Positions 9,828-19,200 of a DNA stretch of 64,000 nt are shown here, piece by piece (position 1 is the first letter of the stretch; every line of letters starts with the position of its first letter). The stretch comes from Bradyrhizobium diazoefficiens. GTDB taxonomy: Bacteria; Pseudomonadota; Alphaproteobacteria; Rhizobiales; Xanthobacteraceae. The notes below the pieces were generated by a model, which saw only the letters and a list, made by a program, of their open reading frames with translations, was not told the origin of the DNA and did not search any database. The translations under genes and the position numbers were made by a program. The DNA lies in assembly GCF_018131015.1 (NCBI RefSeq), contig NZ_JAFCJJ010000033.1, positions 1 to 64,000 of the forward strand, given 5' to 3'.

Positions 9828-11417
9828 ATGACCAAGCCCAAAGTTCTCATTTCCGACGCGCTGTCTCCCGCTGCCGTGCAGATTTTCAAGGATCGCGGCG
9901 TCGAGGTCGACTTCCAGCCCAACCTCGGCAAGGACAAGGACAAGCTCGCCGAGATCATCGGCAACTATGACGGCCTCGCGATCCGCTCCGCGACCAAGGC
10001 GACCGCCAAGATTCTCGACAGGGCGACCAACCTCAAGGTGATCGGCCGCGCCGGCATCGGCGTCGACAACGTCGAGATTCCGGCGGCCACCGCCAGGGGC
10101 ATCATCGTGATGAACACGCCGTTCGGCAATTCGATCACGACCGCCGAGCACGCCATCACAATGATGCTGGCGCTTGCCCGCGAGATCCCGCAGGCCGACG
10201 CCTCGACCCAGGCCGGCAAGTGGGAGAAGAACCGCTTCATGGGCGTCGAGATCACCGGCAAGGTGCTGGGCGTGGTCGGCTGCGGCAATATCGGCTCGAT
10301 CGTCGCCGACCGCGCGCTCGGCCTGCGCATGAAGGTCGTCGCCTTCGACCCGTTCCTGTCGCCGGAGCGCGCCAAGGACATCGGCGTCGAGAAGGTCGAT
10401 CTCGACGACCTGCTCAGGCGCGCCGATTTCATCACGCTGCACACCCCGCTCACCGAGAAGACCAGGAACATCATCGACGCCTCCGCGATCGCGAAGATGA
10501 AGAAGGGCGTGCGCCTGATCAACTGCGCCCGCGGCGGCCTCGTCGACGAGCAGGCGGTGGTCGATGCGCTCAATTCCAAGCAAATCGCCGGCGCCGCCTT
10601 CGACGTTTTCGCCGAGGAGCCGGCCAACACCAACGTGCTGTTCGGCCATCCCAACGTGATCTGCACGCCGCATCTCGGCGCCTCCACCACGGAAGCGCAG
10701 GAGAACGTCGCGCTGCAGGTCGCCGAGCAGATGTCGGACTATTTGCTCACCGGCGCGATCTCGAACGCCGTCAACTTCCCCTCGATCACGGCGGAAGAAG
10801 CCCCGAAGCTCAAGCCCTTCATCGCGCTCGCCGAGAAGCTCGGCTCCTTCGCCGGCCAGCTCACCGAGAGCGGCATCCTCAAGGTCGAGATCACCTATGA
10901 GGGCCACGTCGCCGAGATGAAGATCAAGGCGATCACCTCGGCGGTGCTGTCCGGCCTGCTGCGGCCGATGCTGGGCGAGGTCAACGTGGTGTCCGCGCCG
11001 GTCGTCGCCAAGGAGCGCGGCATGGTGGTGGACGAGATCGTGCGCGCCGCCCAGAGCGACTATGAGAGCCTGATCACGGTCACCGTCACCACCGAGCGGC
11101 AGGAGCGATCGGTCGCCGGCACGGTCTATCACGACGGCAAGCCGCGCCTCGTCGACATCAAGGGCATCCGCGTCGACGCCGAGTTCGGCAAGTCGATGAT
11201 CTACGTGACCAACGAGGACAAGCCGGGCTTCATCGGCAAGTTCGCGGGCCTCCTGGGCGACGCGAAGATCAACATCGCGACCTTCCATCTCGGCCGCGTC
11301 GAGCAGGGCGGCGATGCCATCGCGCTCGTCGAGGTCGACGGTGCGGTGCCGGCCGACGTGCTCGCCAGGGTGCAGGCCCTGCCGCAGGTCAAGCAGGTGA
11401 AGGCGCTGACGTTCTGA
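9828..11417 (+). CDS. serA: D-3-phosphoglycerate dehydrogenase
   Basis: A 529-residue enzyme, the length of the long (type I) SerA, that oxidises 3-phosphoglycerate with NAD as the first committed step of serine synthesis. In order are the substrate domain, the NAD fold with VVGCGNIGSIVADRA (about 150), the catalytic Arg in NCARGGLVDEQA, the catalytic His in CTPHLGAST, an allosteric substrate-binding domain, and a C-terminal ACT domain (YVTNEDKPGFIGKFAGLLG), the usual site of serine feedback. The start at 9828 (MTKPKVLISD) fits the family; the open frame upstream runs through repeat DNA. Partner of serC. Confidence 0.97.
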   Translation: MTKPKVLISDALSPAAVQIFKDRGVEVDFQPNLGKDKDKLAEIIGNYDGLAIRSATKATAKILDRATNLKVIGRAGIGVDNVEIPAATARGIIVMNTPFGNSITTAEHAITMMLALAREIPQADASTQAGKWEKNRFMGVEITGKVLGVVGCGNIGSIVADRALGLRMKVVAFDPFLSPERAKDIGVEKVDLDDLLRRADFITLHTPLTEKTRNIIDASAIAKMKKGVRLINCARGGLVDEQAVVDALNSKQIAGAAFDVFAEEPANTNVLFGHPNVICTPHLGASTTEAQENVALQVAEQMSDYLLTGAISNAVNFPSITAEEAPKLKPFIALAEKLGSFAGQLTESGILKVEITYEGHVAEMKIKAITSAVLSGLLRPMLGEVNVVSAPVVAKERGMVVDEIVRAAQSDYESLITVTVTTERQERSVAGTVYHDGKPRLVDIKGIRVDAEFGKSMIYVTNEDKPGFIGKFAGLLGDAKINIATFHLGRVEQGGDAIALVEVDGAVPADVLARVQALPQVKQVKALTF

Positions 11418-11435
11418 GCAACGATCTCTCCTTCG

Positions 11436-11521
11436 TCATGGCCGGGCTTGACCCGGCCATCCACGTCTTGCGGCTCGGCATGAAGAGCGTGGATGCCCGG
11501 GACAAGCCCGGGCATGACGAG
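11436..11521. repeat. palindromic intergenic repeat, family C
   Basis: Inverted arms are built from GTCATGGCCGGGCTTGACCC and GGGACAAGCCCGGGCATGAC. A related element is at 48467-48590 with CGTCATGCCCGGGCTTGTCC. Both lie just after stop codons. Confidence 0.8.
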
Positions 11522-11587
11522 TGGATGGTTCGATGCTCACGCGTCGCCCCGGAATGACGGCCATCATATATTCCGACCTGCGGAACT

Positions 11588-11624
11588 ACGCCGCCCCGCT
11601 TGGCCAGCGAGGGCGGCGTTTTTG
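11588..11624 (+). terminator. Rho-independent terminator downstream of serA
   Basis: Stem ACGCCGCCC / GGGCGGCGT with a 14-base loop, followed by TTTTTGTT. It is the only convincing terminator between serA and the thiolase gene. Confidence 0.75.
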
Positions 11625-11723
11625 TTGATGCTGCGCCGCGCTTTATTTTCCCCGCTGGCGCCAAACTTTGTGTACCAATGGCGCCCACGACGCTCCGTAC
11701 CAATCGTATGAAGGGAGAAAACA

Positions 11724-12896
11724 ATGCGTGAAGCCGTCATCGTTTCCTATGCGCGCACGGGCCTGGCGAAGTCCGGCCGCGGCGGGTTCAACATCACCCC
11801 GCCGATGTCGCTGGCCGCGCACGCCATCCACCACGCGGTCGATCGCGCCGGCGTCGCCAAGGATTACGTCGAGGACTGCTATCTCGGCAATTGCGCCCAT
11901 GGCGCGCCGAACATCGGCCGCCAGGCCGCGCTCCTCGCCGGCTTGCCGAAGTCGACCGCCGGCGTTTCGGTGAACCGCTTCTGCTCCTCGGGGCTGCAGA
12001 CCATCGCGATGGCCGCCAACTCGATCCGCTCGGACGGCGCGGACTGCATCGTCGCCGGCGGCGTCGAGAGCATCTCGATCCCGGGCGGCGGCACGCCGAA
12101 GGAATCGATCGATCCGGAGCTCCTCAAGACCGCGCCCGACATCTTCATGGCGATGATCGACACCGCCGACATCGTCGCCGAGCGCTACAAGCTCAGCCGC
12201 GAGTACCAGGACGAGTACTCGCTGGAATCGCAGCGCCGCATGGCGGCCGCCCAGCAGGCCGGCAAGTTCAGGGACGAGATCGTCCCGATGAAGACCAAGA
12301 TGAAGGTCGTCGACAAGCAGACCAAGGCCGAGAGCATCGTCGACTACGTCGTCGACCGCGACGAATGCAATCGCCCTGAAACCACGATGGAAGGACTGGC
12401 AAAGCTCGAGCCGGTGAAGGGCCCGGGCAAGTTCGTCACCGCCGGCAACGCCAGCCAGCTCTCGGACGGCGCCGCCGCCGTGGTGCTGATGGAAGCCAAG
12501 GACGCCGAGAAGCGCGGCCTCAAGCCGATGGGCCGCTTCGTCGCCTGGGCGGCGGCGGGCTGCGAGCCGGACGAGATGGGCATCGGCCCGATCTTCGCCG
12601 TGCCGAAGCTCTTGAAGCGCCATGGCCTCAAGATCGACGATATCGATCTCTGGGAGCTCAACGAGGCTTTCGCCAGCCAGTGCCTCTATTCGCGCGACAA
12701 GCTCGGCATCGATCCCGCCAAGTACAACGTCAACGGCGGCTCGATCGCGATCGGCCATCCCTTCGGCATGACCGGCGCCCGTCTCACCGGCCATTTGCTG
12801 CAGGAAGGCGCGCGCCGCAAGGCCAAGTGGGGCGTGGTGACGATGTGCATCGGCGGCGGCCAGGGCGGCGCCGGTCTGTTCGAGATCTACAGCTAA
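11724..12896 (+). CDS. acetyl-CoA acyltransferase / thiolase
   Basis: A 390-residue thiolase that cleaves 3-ketoacyl-CoA or condenses acyl-CoAs. The acyl-accepting Cys87 is in VSVNRFCSSGLQ, the His is in GGSIAIGHPFGMTGAR and the second Cys in VTMCIGGGQGGAG, so the catalytic triad is complete. GGAG at 11714-11717 precedes the ATG. It stands alone with its own terminator and no neighbouring enoyl-CoA hydratase or dehydrogenase, so whether it serves beta-oxidation or biosynthesis (phaA/atoB type) is open; the NITPPMSLAAHAI region is closer to degradative acyltransferases. Confidence 0.92.
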   Translation: MREAVIVSYARTGLAKSGRGGFNITPPMSLAAHAIHHAVDRAGVAKDYVEDCYLGNCAHGAPNIGRQAALLAGLPKSTAGVSVNRFCSSGLQTIAMAANSIRSDGADCIVAGGVESISIPGGGTPKESIDPELLKTAPDIFMAMIDTADIVAERYKLSREYQDEYSLESQRRMAAAQQAGKFRDEIVPMKTKMKVVDKQTKAESIVDYVVDRDECNRPETTMEGLAKLEPVKGPGKFVTAGNASQLSDGAAAVVLMEAKDAEKRGLKPMGRFVAWAAAGCEPDEMGIGPIFAVPKLLKRHGLKIDDIDLWELNEAFASQCLYSRDKLGIDPAKYNVNGGSIAIGHPFGMTGARLTGHLLQEGARRKAKWGVVTMCIGGGQGGAGLFEIYS

Positions 12897-12930
12897 AGAC
12901 GATCAGTCTCGCTGAACGTTTGCTGCAGGG

Positions 12931-12965
12931 AGGCACGGCGCCATAAGCGCCGTGCCTTTTGTTTT
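12931..12965 (+). terminator. Rho-independent terminator of the thiolase gene
   Basis: Perfect stem AGGCACGGCGC / GCGCCGTGCCT with loop CATAA, followed by TTTGTTTT. Confidence 0.92.
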
Positions 12966-13127
12966 GCCGGTGTCCGTCGCCAGATCGCCGCGTTCCCGGC
13001 GGGAACGCTATGTCCGATTGCGTGCATTGTCACAACCTGCGTAGTCCTACGTGCGCGAATCTTAACGAAGATTTTTACGCATTATCGTTCCATCAACCAT
13101 CTTCACCACCATCGGGTCTGCCGTCGG

Positions 13128-15098
13128 ATGTCCCTGTCTCTTCGCCTCACTCACAAGATCACGGCCATCGGCATCGTCGGCGTCGTCGGCGTGGTGCTGA
13201 TCGGCGGCATCCATCTCTACGGTGAGAAGGCGATCGCGGTCTGGCGCGCGGCGGCCGAGAGAGCGCGCGAAGTTTTCGAGCTGAACAACAGGGTCTCGAT
13301 CGGCTTGCTGGAAACGCGCCGCGCCGAGAAGGATTTCCTGCTGCGCAACGACCCGGCCAAGGCGAAGCAGCAGGCCGAGCTGGTCGGTGCCGCTGTCGCC
13401 AATCTCGACGGCCTGCGCGCCAAGGTCGCCGGGCTCGGCAAGCCCGAACTGGCGCGCGAGATCGAGGCGATGGCCGCGTCGCTGAAGGTTTATCAGGCGC
13501 GCTTTTCCGCCGTCGTGAAGGAGAAGGAGAAGCTCGGGCTCGACGAGAAGTCGGGCCTCGAAGGCCGCCTGCGCGCCTCCGTTCACGACATCGAGGCCAA
13601 GGTCAATCAACTGCACCAGCCCCCGCTGTTCGCGTCCATGCTGGTAATGCGCCGCCACGAGAAGGACTTCATGCTGCGCCGCGACCGCAAATATGGCGAG
13701 GAGATGAAGCAGGGCGCCGCCGCCTTCTTGGCCGACGTCGCGGCCGCGGACATTCCCGACGCCGCGAAGGCGGAGCTCCGGCAGAAGCTCGAGCTCTACC
13801 AGCGCGACTTCTCCGCGTGGATGGAAAGCGCATTGACGCTCGCTGCCGAGCAGAAGGCGATGTCGGAGGCGTTCGCGCCGATCGAGCCCGCCATCGAGAA
13901 GCTCCAGGCGGCGGTCGATGGCATGCGCTCGGAGGCGAACCGCGCCAACGCCGCGGAACGCGAAAACATCCAGTGGTGGATCGCCGTGTCGATCGCCTTG
14001 ATCGCCTCGGGCGTGCTCGTCCTCAGTTTCCTGATCGGCCGCTCGATCTCGAAGCCGTTGTCGGCGATGCAGGCCGCGATGGTCGAGCTCGCCAACGGCA
14101 ATTTCGCGATCGTCCTGCCCGGCCTCGGCCGGCCCGACGAGATCGGCGAGATCGCGCAAGCCGTCGAGACGTTCAAGGTCAACGCCGAGAAGAAGGCGCG
14201 CGACGAGGCGGAGGAGAAGGTCAGGCAGGACCAGATCGCCGCCGAGCGTCGCCGGGCCGACATGATCAGCATGGCGGACGGTTTCGAGGGCGCGGTCGGC
14301 CAGATCATCGAAACGGTGTCGCAGGCCGCGACCGAGCTCGAGGCCGCGGCCACGGCGCTGACGTCGACCGCCAGCCGTTCCCAGGAGCTCTCCGCCGTGG
14401 TCGAGGCGGCCTCGGAGGAGGCGGCCACCAACGTGCAGTCGGTCGCGTCAGCGGCCGAGGAGCTCAGCGCATCGGTCAACGAGATTAGCCGCCAGGTGCA
14501 GGACTCGGCGCGGATCGCCGGCCAGGCCGTCGATCAGGCGCGCCAGACCAACGATCGCGTCGGCGATCTGTCGAAGGCCGCCTCGCGCATCGGCGACGTG
14601 ATCGAGCTCATCAACGCAATCGCGGGGCAGACCAATCTGCTGGCGCTCAACGCCACCATCGAGGCGGCGCGCGCCGGCGAGGCCGGCCGCGGCTTCGCGG
14701 TGGTCGCATCCGAGGTCAAGGCGCTGGCCGAGCAGACCGCGAAGGCGACCGGCGACATCGGCCACCAGATCACCAGCATCCAGTCGGCCACCGGCGTGTC
14801 GGTGAGTGCGATCCAGGCCATCAGCGGCACTATCGAGCGGCTGTCGGAGATCTCCTCAACCATCGCCGCCGCGGTGGAAGAGCAGGGCGCCGCGACCGGC
14901 GAGATTTCGCGCAACGTGCAGAACGCCGCCGCGGGCACGACCCAGGTGAGCGCGAACATCAGCCAGGTGCGGCAGGGCGCAGCCGAGACCGGCTCGGCGT
15001 CATCGCAGGTGCTGTCCGCGGCGCGTTCGTTGTCGACCGACAGCAGCCGCCTCAAGCTCGAGGTCGGCAAATTTCTCGACACCGTTCGCGCGGCCTGA
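13128..15098 (+). CDS. methyl-accepting chemotaxis protein
   Basis: A 656-residue inner-membrane chemoreceptor. The first membrane helix is at about 10-30 (GIVGVVGVVLIGGIHLYG). A long helical periplasmic domain spans about 40-285 and contains two repeated ETRRAEKDFLLR / MRRHEKDFMLRR motifs, which marks the helical bimodular (HBM) type. A second helix follows (IAVSIALIASGVLVLSFLIG), then HAMP, then a cytoplasmic signalling hairpin with tip QTNLLALNATIEAARAGEAG. No CheR-docking pentapeptide is seen at the C-terminus. The ligand is unknown; some HBM domains bind organic acids. No che genes are nearby, so it must feed a distant array. Confidence 0.94.
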   Translation: MSLSLRLTHKITAIGIVGVVGVVLIGGIHLYGEKAIAVWRAAAERAREVFELNNRVSIGLLETRRAEKDFLLRNDPAKAKQQAELVGAAVANLDGLRAKVAGLGKPELAREIEAMAASLKVYQARFSAVVKEKEKLGLDEKSGLEGRLRASVHDIEAKVNQLHQPPLFASMLVMRRHEKDFMLRRDRKYGEEMKQGAAAFLADVAAADIPDAAKAELRQKLELYQRDFSAWMESALTLAAEQKAMSEAFAPIEPAIEKLQAAVDGMRSEANRANAAERENIQWWIAVSIALIASGVLVLSFLIGRSISKPLSAMQAAMVELANGNFAIVLPGLGRPDEIGEIAQAVETFKVNAEKKARDEAEEKVRQDQIAAERRRADMISMADGFEGAVGQIIETVSQAATELEAAATALTSTASRSQELSAVVEAASEEAATNVQSVASAAEELSASVNEISRQVQDSARIAGQAVDQARQTNDRVGDLSKAASRIGDVIELINAIAGQTNLLALNATIEAARAGEAGRGFAVVASEVKALAEQTAKATGDIGHQITSIQSATGVSVSAIQAISGTIERLSEISSTIAAAVEEQGAATGEISRNVQNAAAGTTQVSANISQVRQGAAETGSASSQVLSAARSLSTDSSRLKLEVGKFLDTVRAA

Positions 15099-15132
15099 TC
15101 CGGAGATCGCAGCATCGCGATGTGAGTTCAGC

Positions 15133-15378
15133 TCACTTCAGGCGGTCGATCTCGAAAGTGTATCTGAGCTGGGCGACCGGTCCGTTGTCGTCGCGGACCT
15201 CCATGGCCCATTGCAGCACCGGGCCGTCCCCGGCGAACTCCCGCGCGGCGTCCCGCATCATGTCCGCGAGGCCCTGTGCCGCTTCGGCCTGTGCGGCCGC
15301 GAGGCTCGGCAATTCCATGCCTTCCTCGTCGACGGCTACGGCGCCGCCATCGAGCAGGTCGAAATAGTATCTTGCCAT
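15133..15378 (-). CDS. DUF6894-type small protein (81 aa)
   Basis: A small soluble protein starting MARYYFDLLDGGAVAVDEEG, with PSLAAAQAEAAQGLADMMRD and a closing strand region DNGPVAQLRYTFEID. This arrangement (RYYFD.. DEEG.. A-rich helix .. DG) is the DUF6894 pattern, very common in Bradyrhizobium and of unknown function. The start at 15378 is an ATG; an in-frame TTG three codons upstream is possible. A GGAAC-N16-GGTT sequence (15410 to 15386 on this strand) resembles a stress promoter but ends so close to the ATG that the message would be nearly leaderless. Confidence 0.72.
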   Translation of the reverse strand: MARYYFDLLDGGAVAVDEEGMELPSLAAAQAEAAQGLADMMRDAAREFAGDGPVLQWAMEVRDDNGPVAQLRYTFEIDRLK

Positions 15379-15535
15379 CCGAGCCAACCGCGGGTCATCC
15401 GTGTCGTTCCTGTTGCTCGAAACCGTTCGCCCGTTTGGTCAAAGGAAACTTCAACTCATCAGGACGTACTCCACGATGCCTGTCACGACGGCGAGCCAGA
15501 TCAGCGAGATCCTGAATGGAGAGAGGGACGGCCCA

Positions 15536-15697
15536 TCAATCGTCCCAGACCAGCTCGCTGCATTTGAGGCAGCGATACAGGTCAACGGTATTGCCTTTCC
15601 GCAGGTCAGGAAGCTTGACGAACAGTCGCGTCGCCTCGTTGCAGGTCGGACAATTGGGCGGCCTGCGCGAGGGCCGCGGAGTGTCAGCAGGAACCAT
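15536..15697 (-). CDS. small zinc-ribbon-like protein (53 aa)
   Basis: A short protein with two CxxC pairs, PPNCPTCNEATRLF and LYRCLKCSELVWDD, separated by about 25 residues, i.e. a minimal zinc ribbon. The start MVPADTPRP at 15697 is the likeliest; an in-frame Met 11 codons upstream exists. The even spacing of the four cysteines and an acidic C-terminal end argue that it is expressed. Its role (nucleic-acid or protein binding) cannot be told. Confidence 0.55.
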   Translation of the reverse strand: MVPADTPRPSRRPPNCPTCNEATRLFVKLPDLRKGNTVDLYRCLKCSELVWDD

Positions 15698-15812
15698 GGC
15701 GCCGTCCCCTTCCATCGGCCAGGAGCGCAACAGCTCTCCCGGCCACCGGCGCCCGGAGGTGAGTCGTCGCTGGTGGCGGGGAGGTCAGTACCCGAGAACG
15801 CGGGTTGCGGCA

Positions 15813-15998
15813 CTAACCTGTCTTAACATTTGTTGGATTTGTTTCCCGGGGAAACGGCTCCTGCGTCTTGCGACCGAGGAACGTGTCGGGCGCGGCGCTC
15901 TTGAGCACCTCGGCGGCTTCCCTGACATACTCCCGCAGACTTTCCAGGTTTTCGGCGTCATGCACGGACGGGCGAAAAATTCCGACTCGCAATGCCAT
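15813..15998 (-). CDS. small hypothetical protein (61 aa)
   Basis: A 61-residue basic-acidic mixed protein starting MALRVGIFRPSVHDAENLES with a helix LREYVREAAEVLKSAAPDTF. GGGAG lies before the ATG at 15998. No domain, signal peptide or membrane segment is recognised. It lies in a row of three very short genes on the same strand (15998 to 15133), which may be independent stress-type genes. Confidence 0.45.
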   Translation of the reverse strand: MALRVGIFRPSVHDAENLESLREYVREAAEVLKSAAPDTFLGRKTQEPFPRETNPTNVKTG

Positions 15999-16153
15999 GA
16001 TTGCGCTCCCTTGCCGATGCAGGCGGGAGCTCAATCGGTCTCTCTGCCACCGACGCCTACGGACAGAGCCTCAGCCGGTGATGACGGTAAACTATCTCAA
16101 GGCGCGTTTGTTCAATAGTGAACTTTACGGGAATGAGGCGGAGCTGTGGCGCG

Positions 16154-16206
16154 CATGATCCGGAGAAGTGCGAAGCGGCTTTCCGAAAAGATCATGCGCA
16201 AACAAT
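16154..16206. repeat. palindromic repeat, family B
   Basis: GCATGATCCGGAGAAGTGCG at the left pairs with CCGAAAAGATCATGC at the right. Near-identical copies are at 31976-32028 and 59607-59662, each beside a gene end. This copy lies 43 bases beyond the stop of the long histidine kinase. Confidence 0.85.
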
Positions 16207-16248
16207 GACCTGAAGTGCGATGACGAGGCCTCCCGATCTCATCGCGCC

Positions 16249-19200
16249 TCAGGCCCGCGCCAGCGCCTGCGAGAACACCACCTCGATCAGCGTGCCGGAA
16301 TTGGCGGCGCTCTTGATGTTGAAGCGGGCGTGATTGGCTTCGACCAGCGCCTTGGTCAGGGACAGGCTCAGCGCCGAATTGTCCTCGGCATCGCCCGGGG
16401 GCGGGGTGCGGAACGGCTCCATCGCGGCCGCGACCTCGCGTTCGCTGAGGCCATGGCCGGTGTCGCGGATGCGCAGGGCCACCTCGCCGCGGTCGGTGAG
16501 CGCGGTCGAGACGATGACCTGGCCGCCGGCGCTGGCGAGCCGGATCGAGTTGGAGATCAGGTTCATGGTGACCTGGCGCAGCGCGCGCGCATCGGCCGTG
16601 ACCTGCGGCAGCGCATGCGCGAGCGAGGTGCGGATGATGATGCGCTCGCGGTTGGCCTGCGGCTGCATCACCACGACGCAGGCTTCGACGAGGTCGTTGA
16701 GGTTGAGGCTCGCGAAGGAGAGGTCGAGCTTGCCGGTCTCGATCCGCGACAGCTCCGAGAGGTCGTCGATGATCGCGATCACGCGCTCGCCGGAGGCGCG
16801 GATGTCCTTCATGTATTCGCCATAACGTTCATTGCCCAGCGAACCAAATCGTTCAGAGATCATCACCTCGGCAAAGCCGATGATGGCGTTGAGCGGCGCG
16901 CGGATCTCGTGGCTGATCCGCGCCAGCATGTCGGCCTTGGCGCTCGCCGCGCCGTCGGCGAGGCGCCGCGCCTTGGTCAGCTCGCTCTCGCCCTGCTTGC
17001 TCTGCGAGAGATCGCGGAACACGGCGAAGAAGTTCGGGCCGTCGGGCCTGGTGCGACCCATGATCATCGCGAGCGGAATGACGCCGCCCTTGCTTTCGCG
17101 TCCCAGCACCTCGCGGCCATGGTCGAGCAGGCTCGCGATGTCCTGGCCCTTGAGGCTTGCGAAATAGTCGGCGACGATTCCCTGGCTTTCGGGCGCGAAC
17201 AGCGTGGTCAGGTTCTGCTGCAGCAGCGCTTCCCCGTCATAGCCGAACAGCGCCTCCGCGCTGCGGTTGCAGGCGTGGATGTTGCCTTGCGCATCGAACA
17301 TGACGATGCCCTCGGCGGTGGTGTCGAGGATTGCGGCGAGGTCTTCGGCGTCGGCGTCGCCCGCCTCGGGCGCCGTGGGGATCGCGACCAGCGGCTCGGT
17401 GACAATGTGCTCGGCGAGAACGTGCTCGGTGAGGACCTGCTCGGTGACGATGTGCACGGGCGGGGCTAACGGCAGGGCGCAGATCAGCGCATGGGCGCCG
17501 TCGCCGTTCCAGTCGATGGCGTGCAGATGCGCGTCGGTGGAGGCAAGCGGCCGCTCGCCATTGGCGACCGCGGTGCTGATCGTCACCGGCGTGCCGCCTT
17601 GCGATGTGCTGCTCGCCGCCGACACGCCCGGCTCGACATAGAGCGCATCGAGCCCGCCGGCCTCCTCCAGCGCGGACAGGCTGTCATAGCCCATGCGCGC
17701 GAGGAAGGCGGGGTTGGCGTAGAGCAGGCGGTCGAGGCGGTAGATCAGGATGCCCGTCGGCAAGAGGTCGAGCAGCGTGCGGTCGCGCGCGGCCTCGCCC
17801 CGCGGCAGCGGCGCGGGCTCGGTCAGCCATTCGGCCGGCGCGCGCGGCGCCTCTTCTTCCGGCGGCTCGGCCGGTGCTTCGGCAACCCTGGGTTCGGACG
17901 TTGCGATCGCGTCCGTCTCGCGTTCGAGCCGCTCCGACAATTGCCGGGCAAGCTCGTTGAAGGCGCTGTTCTCGACGGGGGTCAGCGTCGGCGGTCTCTG
18001 ATCGCCGGGTGAGCGGAACGGAACGACATTGGGAGGCGTTTCCACGGGCGTTTCCAGATCGGTTGGGTGTGAATTCGCATCAAGGACGGCTTCTGGCAGT
18101 TCTGGTTCGGGCTCGGGCGGCGGCGGCTCGAGCGGCGCCGGCGATGCCTCGACTTCGGGCTCCGGTTCATCTTCGGGCTCGACGACGTCGGCGGAAAGAC
18201 TCTGCGGCAGCGGCGCGAGCTGCTCGTAACGCCTGAGCGCATCGAGCCGGTTGAGGGCGTCGAGATCGCGGCAGACGCCAAAGCCCTTGAAGCCCGCGAA
18301 ATTGCGCGAATGGTCGTAGACCGGCAGCCCGGCGAGCTCGACCGGCAGCCGTTCGCCGCCATCGGCCGGCCACTGCACCATGACCCCGGCCCAGGTGTCG
18401 CGGCTCGCCAGCGCGGCTGCGACGCGCCCCTCGGGATCGAGCGAAAATTCCTGCGCGACCTCGTGCCAGGGCCGGCCGAAACCGGCGGCCGTGTGCGGAC
18501 CGATCAGGCGGATGAACTCGTCCGAGCCGAGCACGAAGCGCCCTTCCGCATCCTGCTGCCACAGGAAGCGCAGCGGATGCTGGCGCGGTGCGGGTGGCTT
18601 CGCGTGTTCGGACGGCGGCTCGGCCATGACGGCCGTGATCGGCTCCGCCTGCGGCGACACGATGGCTGAGGGCGCGTTTTCAACCGGAGTTTTGCCCGCT
18701 TCTCCGGTGGGCGCTTCACCCGTTTCGCGGGCCGTGTCCTGAACAGGCGTGGCCTCCGCGTCGCCGTTGAACACCCGCGCGAGCGTTCCGGCCAGCGCCT
18801 GCATCGGCTCAGTGAAGGCGTCGAACAGCGGGATGCCGCCCAACATTTCAGCCGGCGCCGGCGTCTCGCGCTCGGTCGCGACGGCCGGCCGCTCAGGCTC
18901 GGCCGCTGCGTCTGCCTCCGTGCTTTCGGGCGGGCCCAGCGGAGTGACAGGTTCGATCAGCGCGACCAGCCCGACATCGCTGCCGCTTCCGACCCGCTGT
19001 AGCACCATGGTGCCGATGCCGATCGGCAGGTCGACGCGGCCATGGGTGAGCGCTGCACTGCGCGCCTGCTCGAGCCCGGCCTCGCCGAGATCGCGGAAGC
19101 CGAGCAGGGCGCGGGCGCCGTCGCTGGCGCCGATGAACAGGCCGTCGGGCGCGAACGCCGCCATCGGCGCCCCGGTGCCGTCGACGAGGCGCTGCAGGCG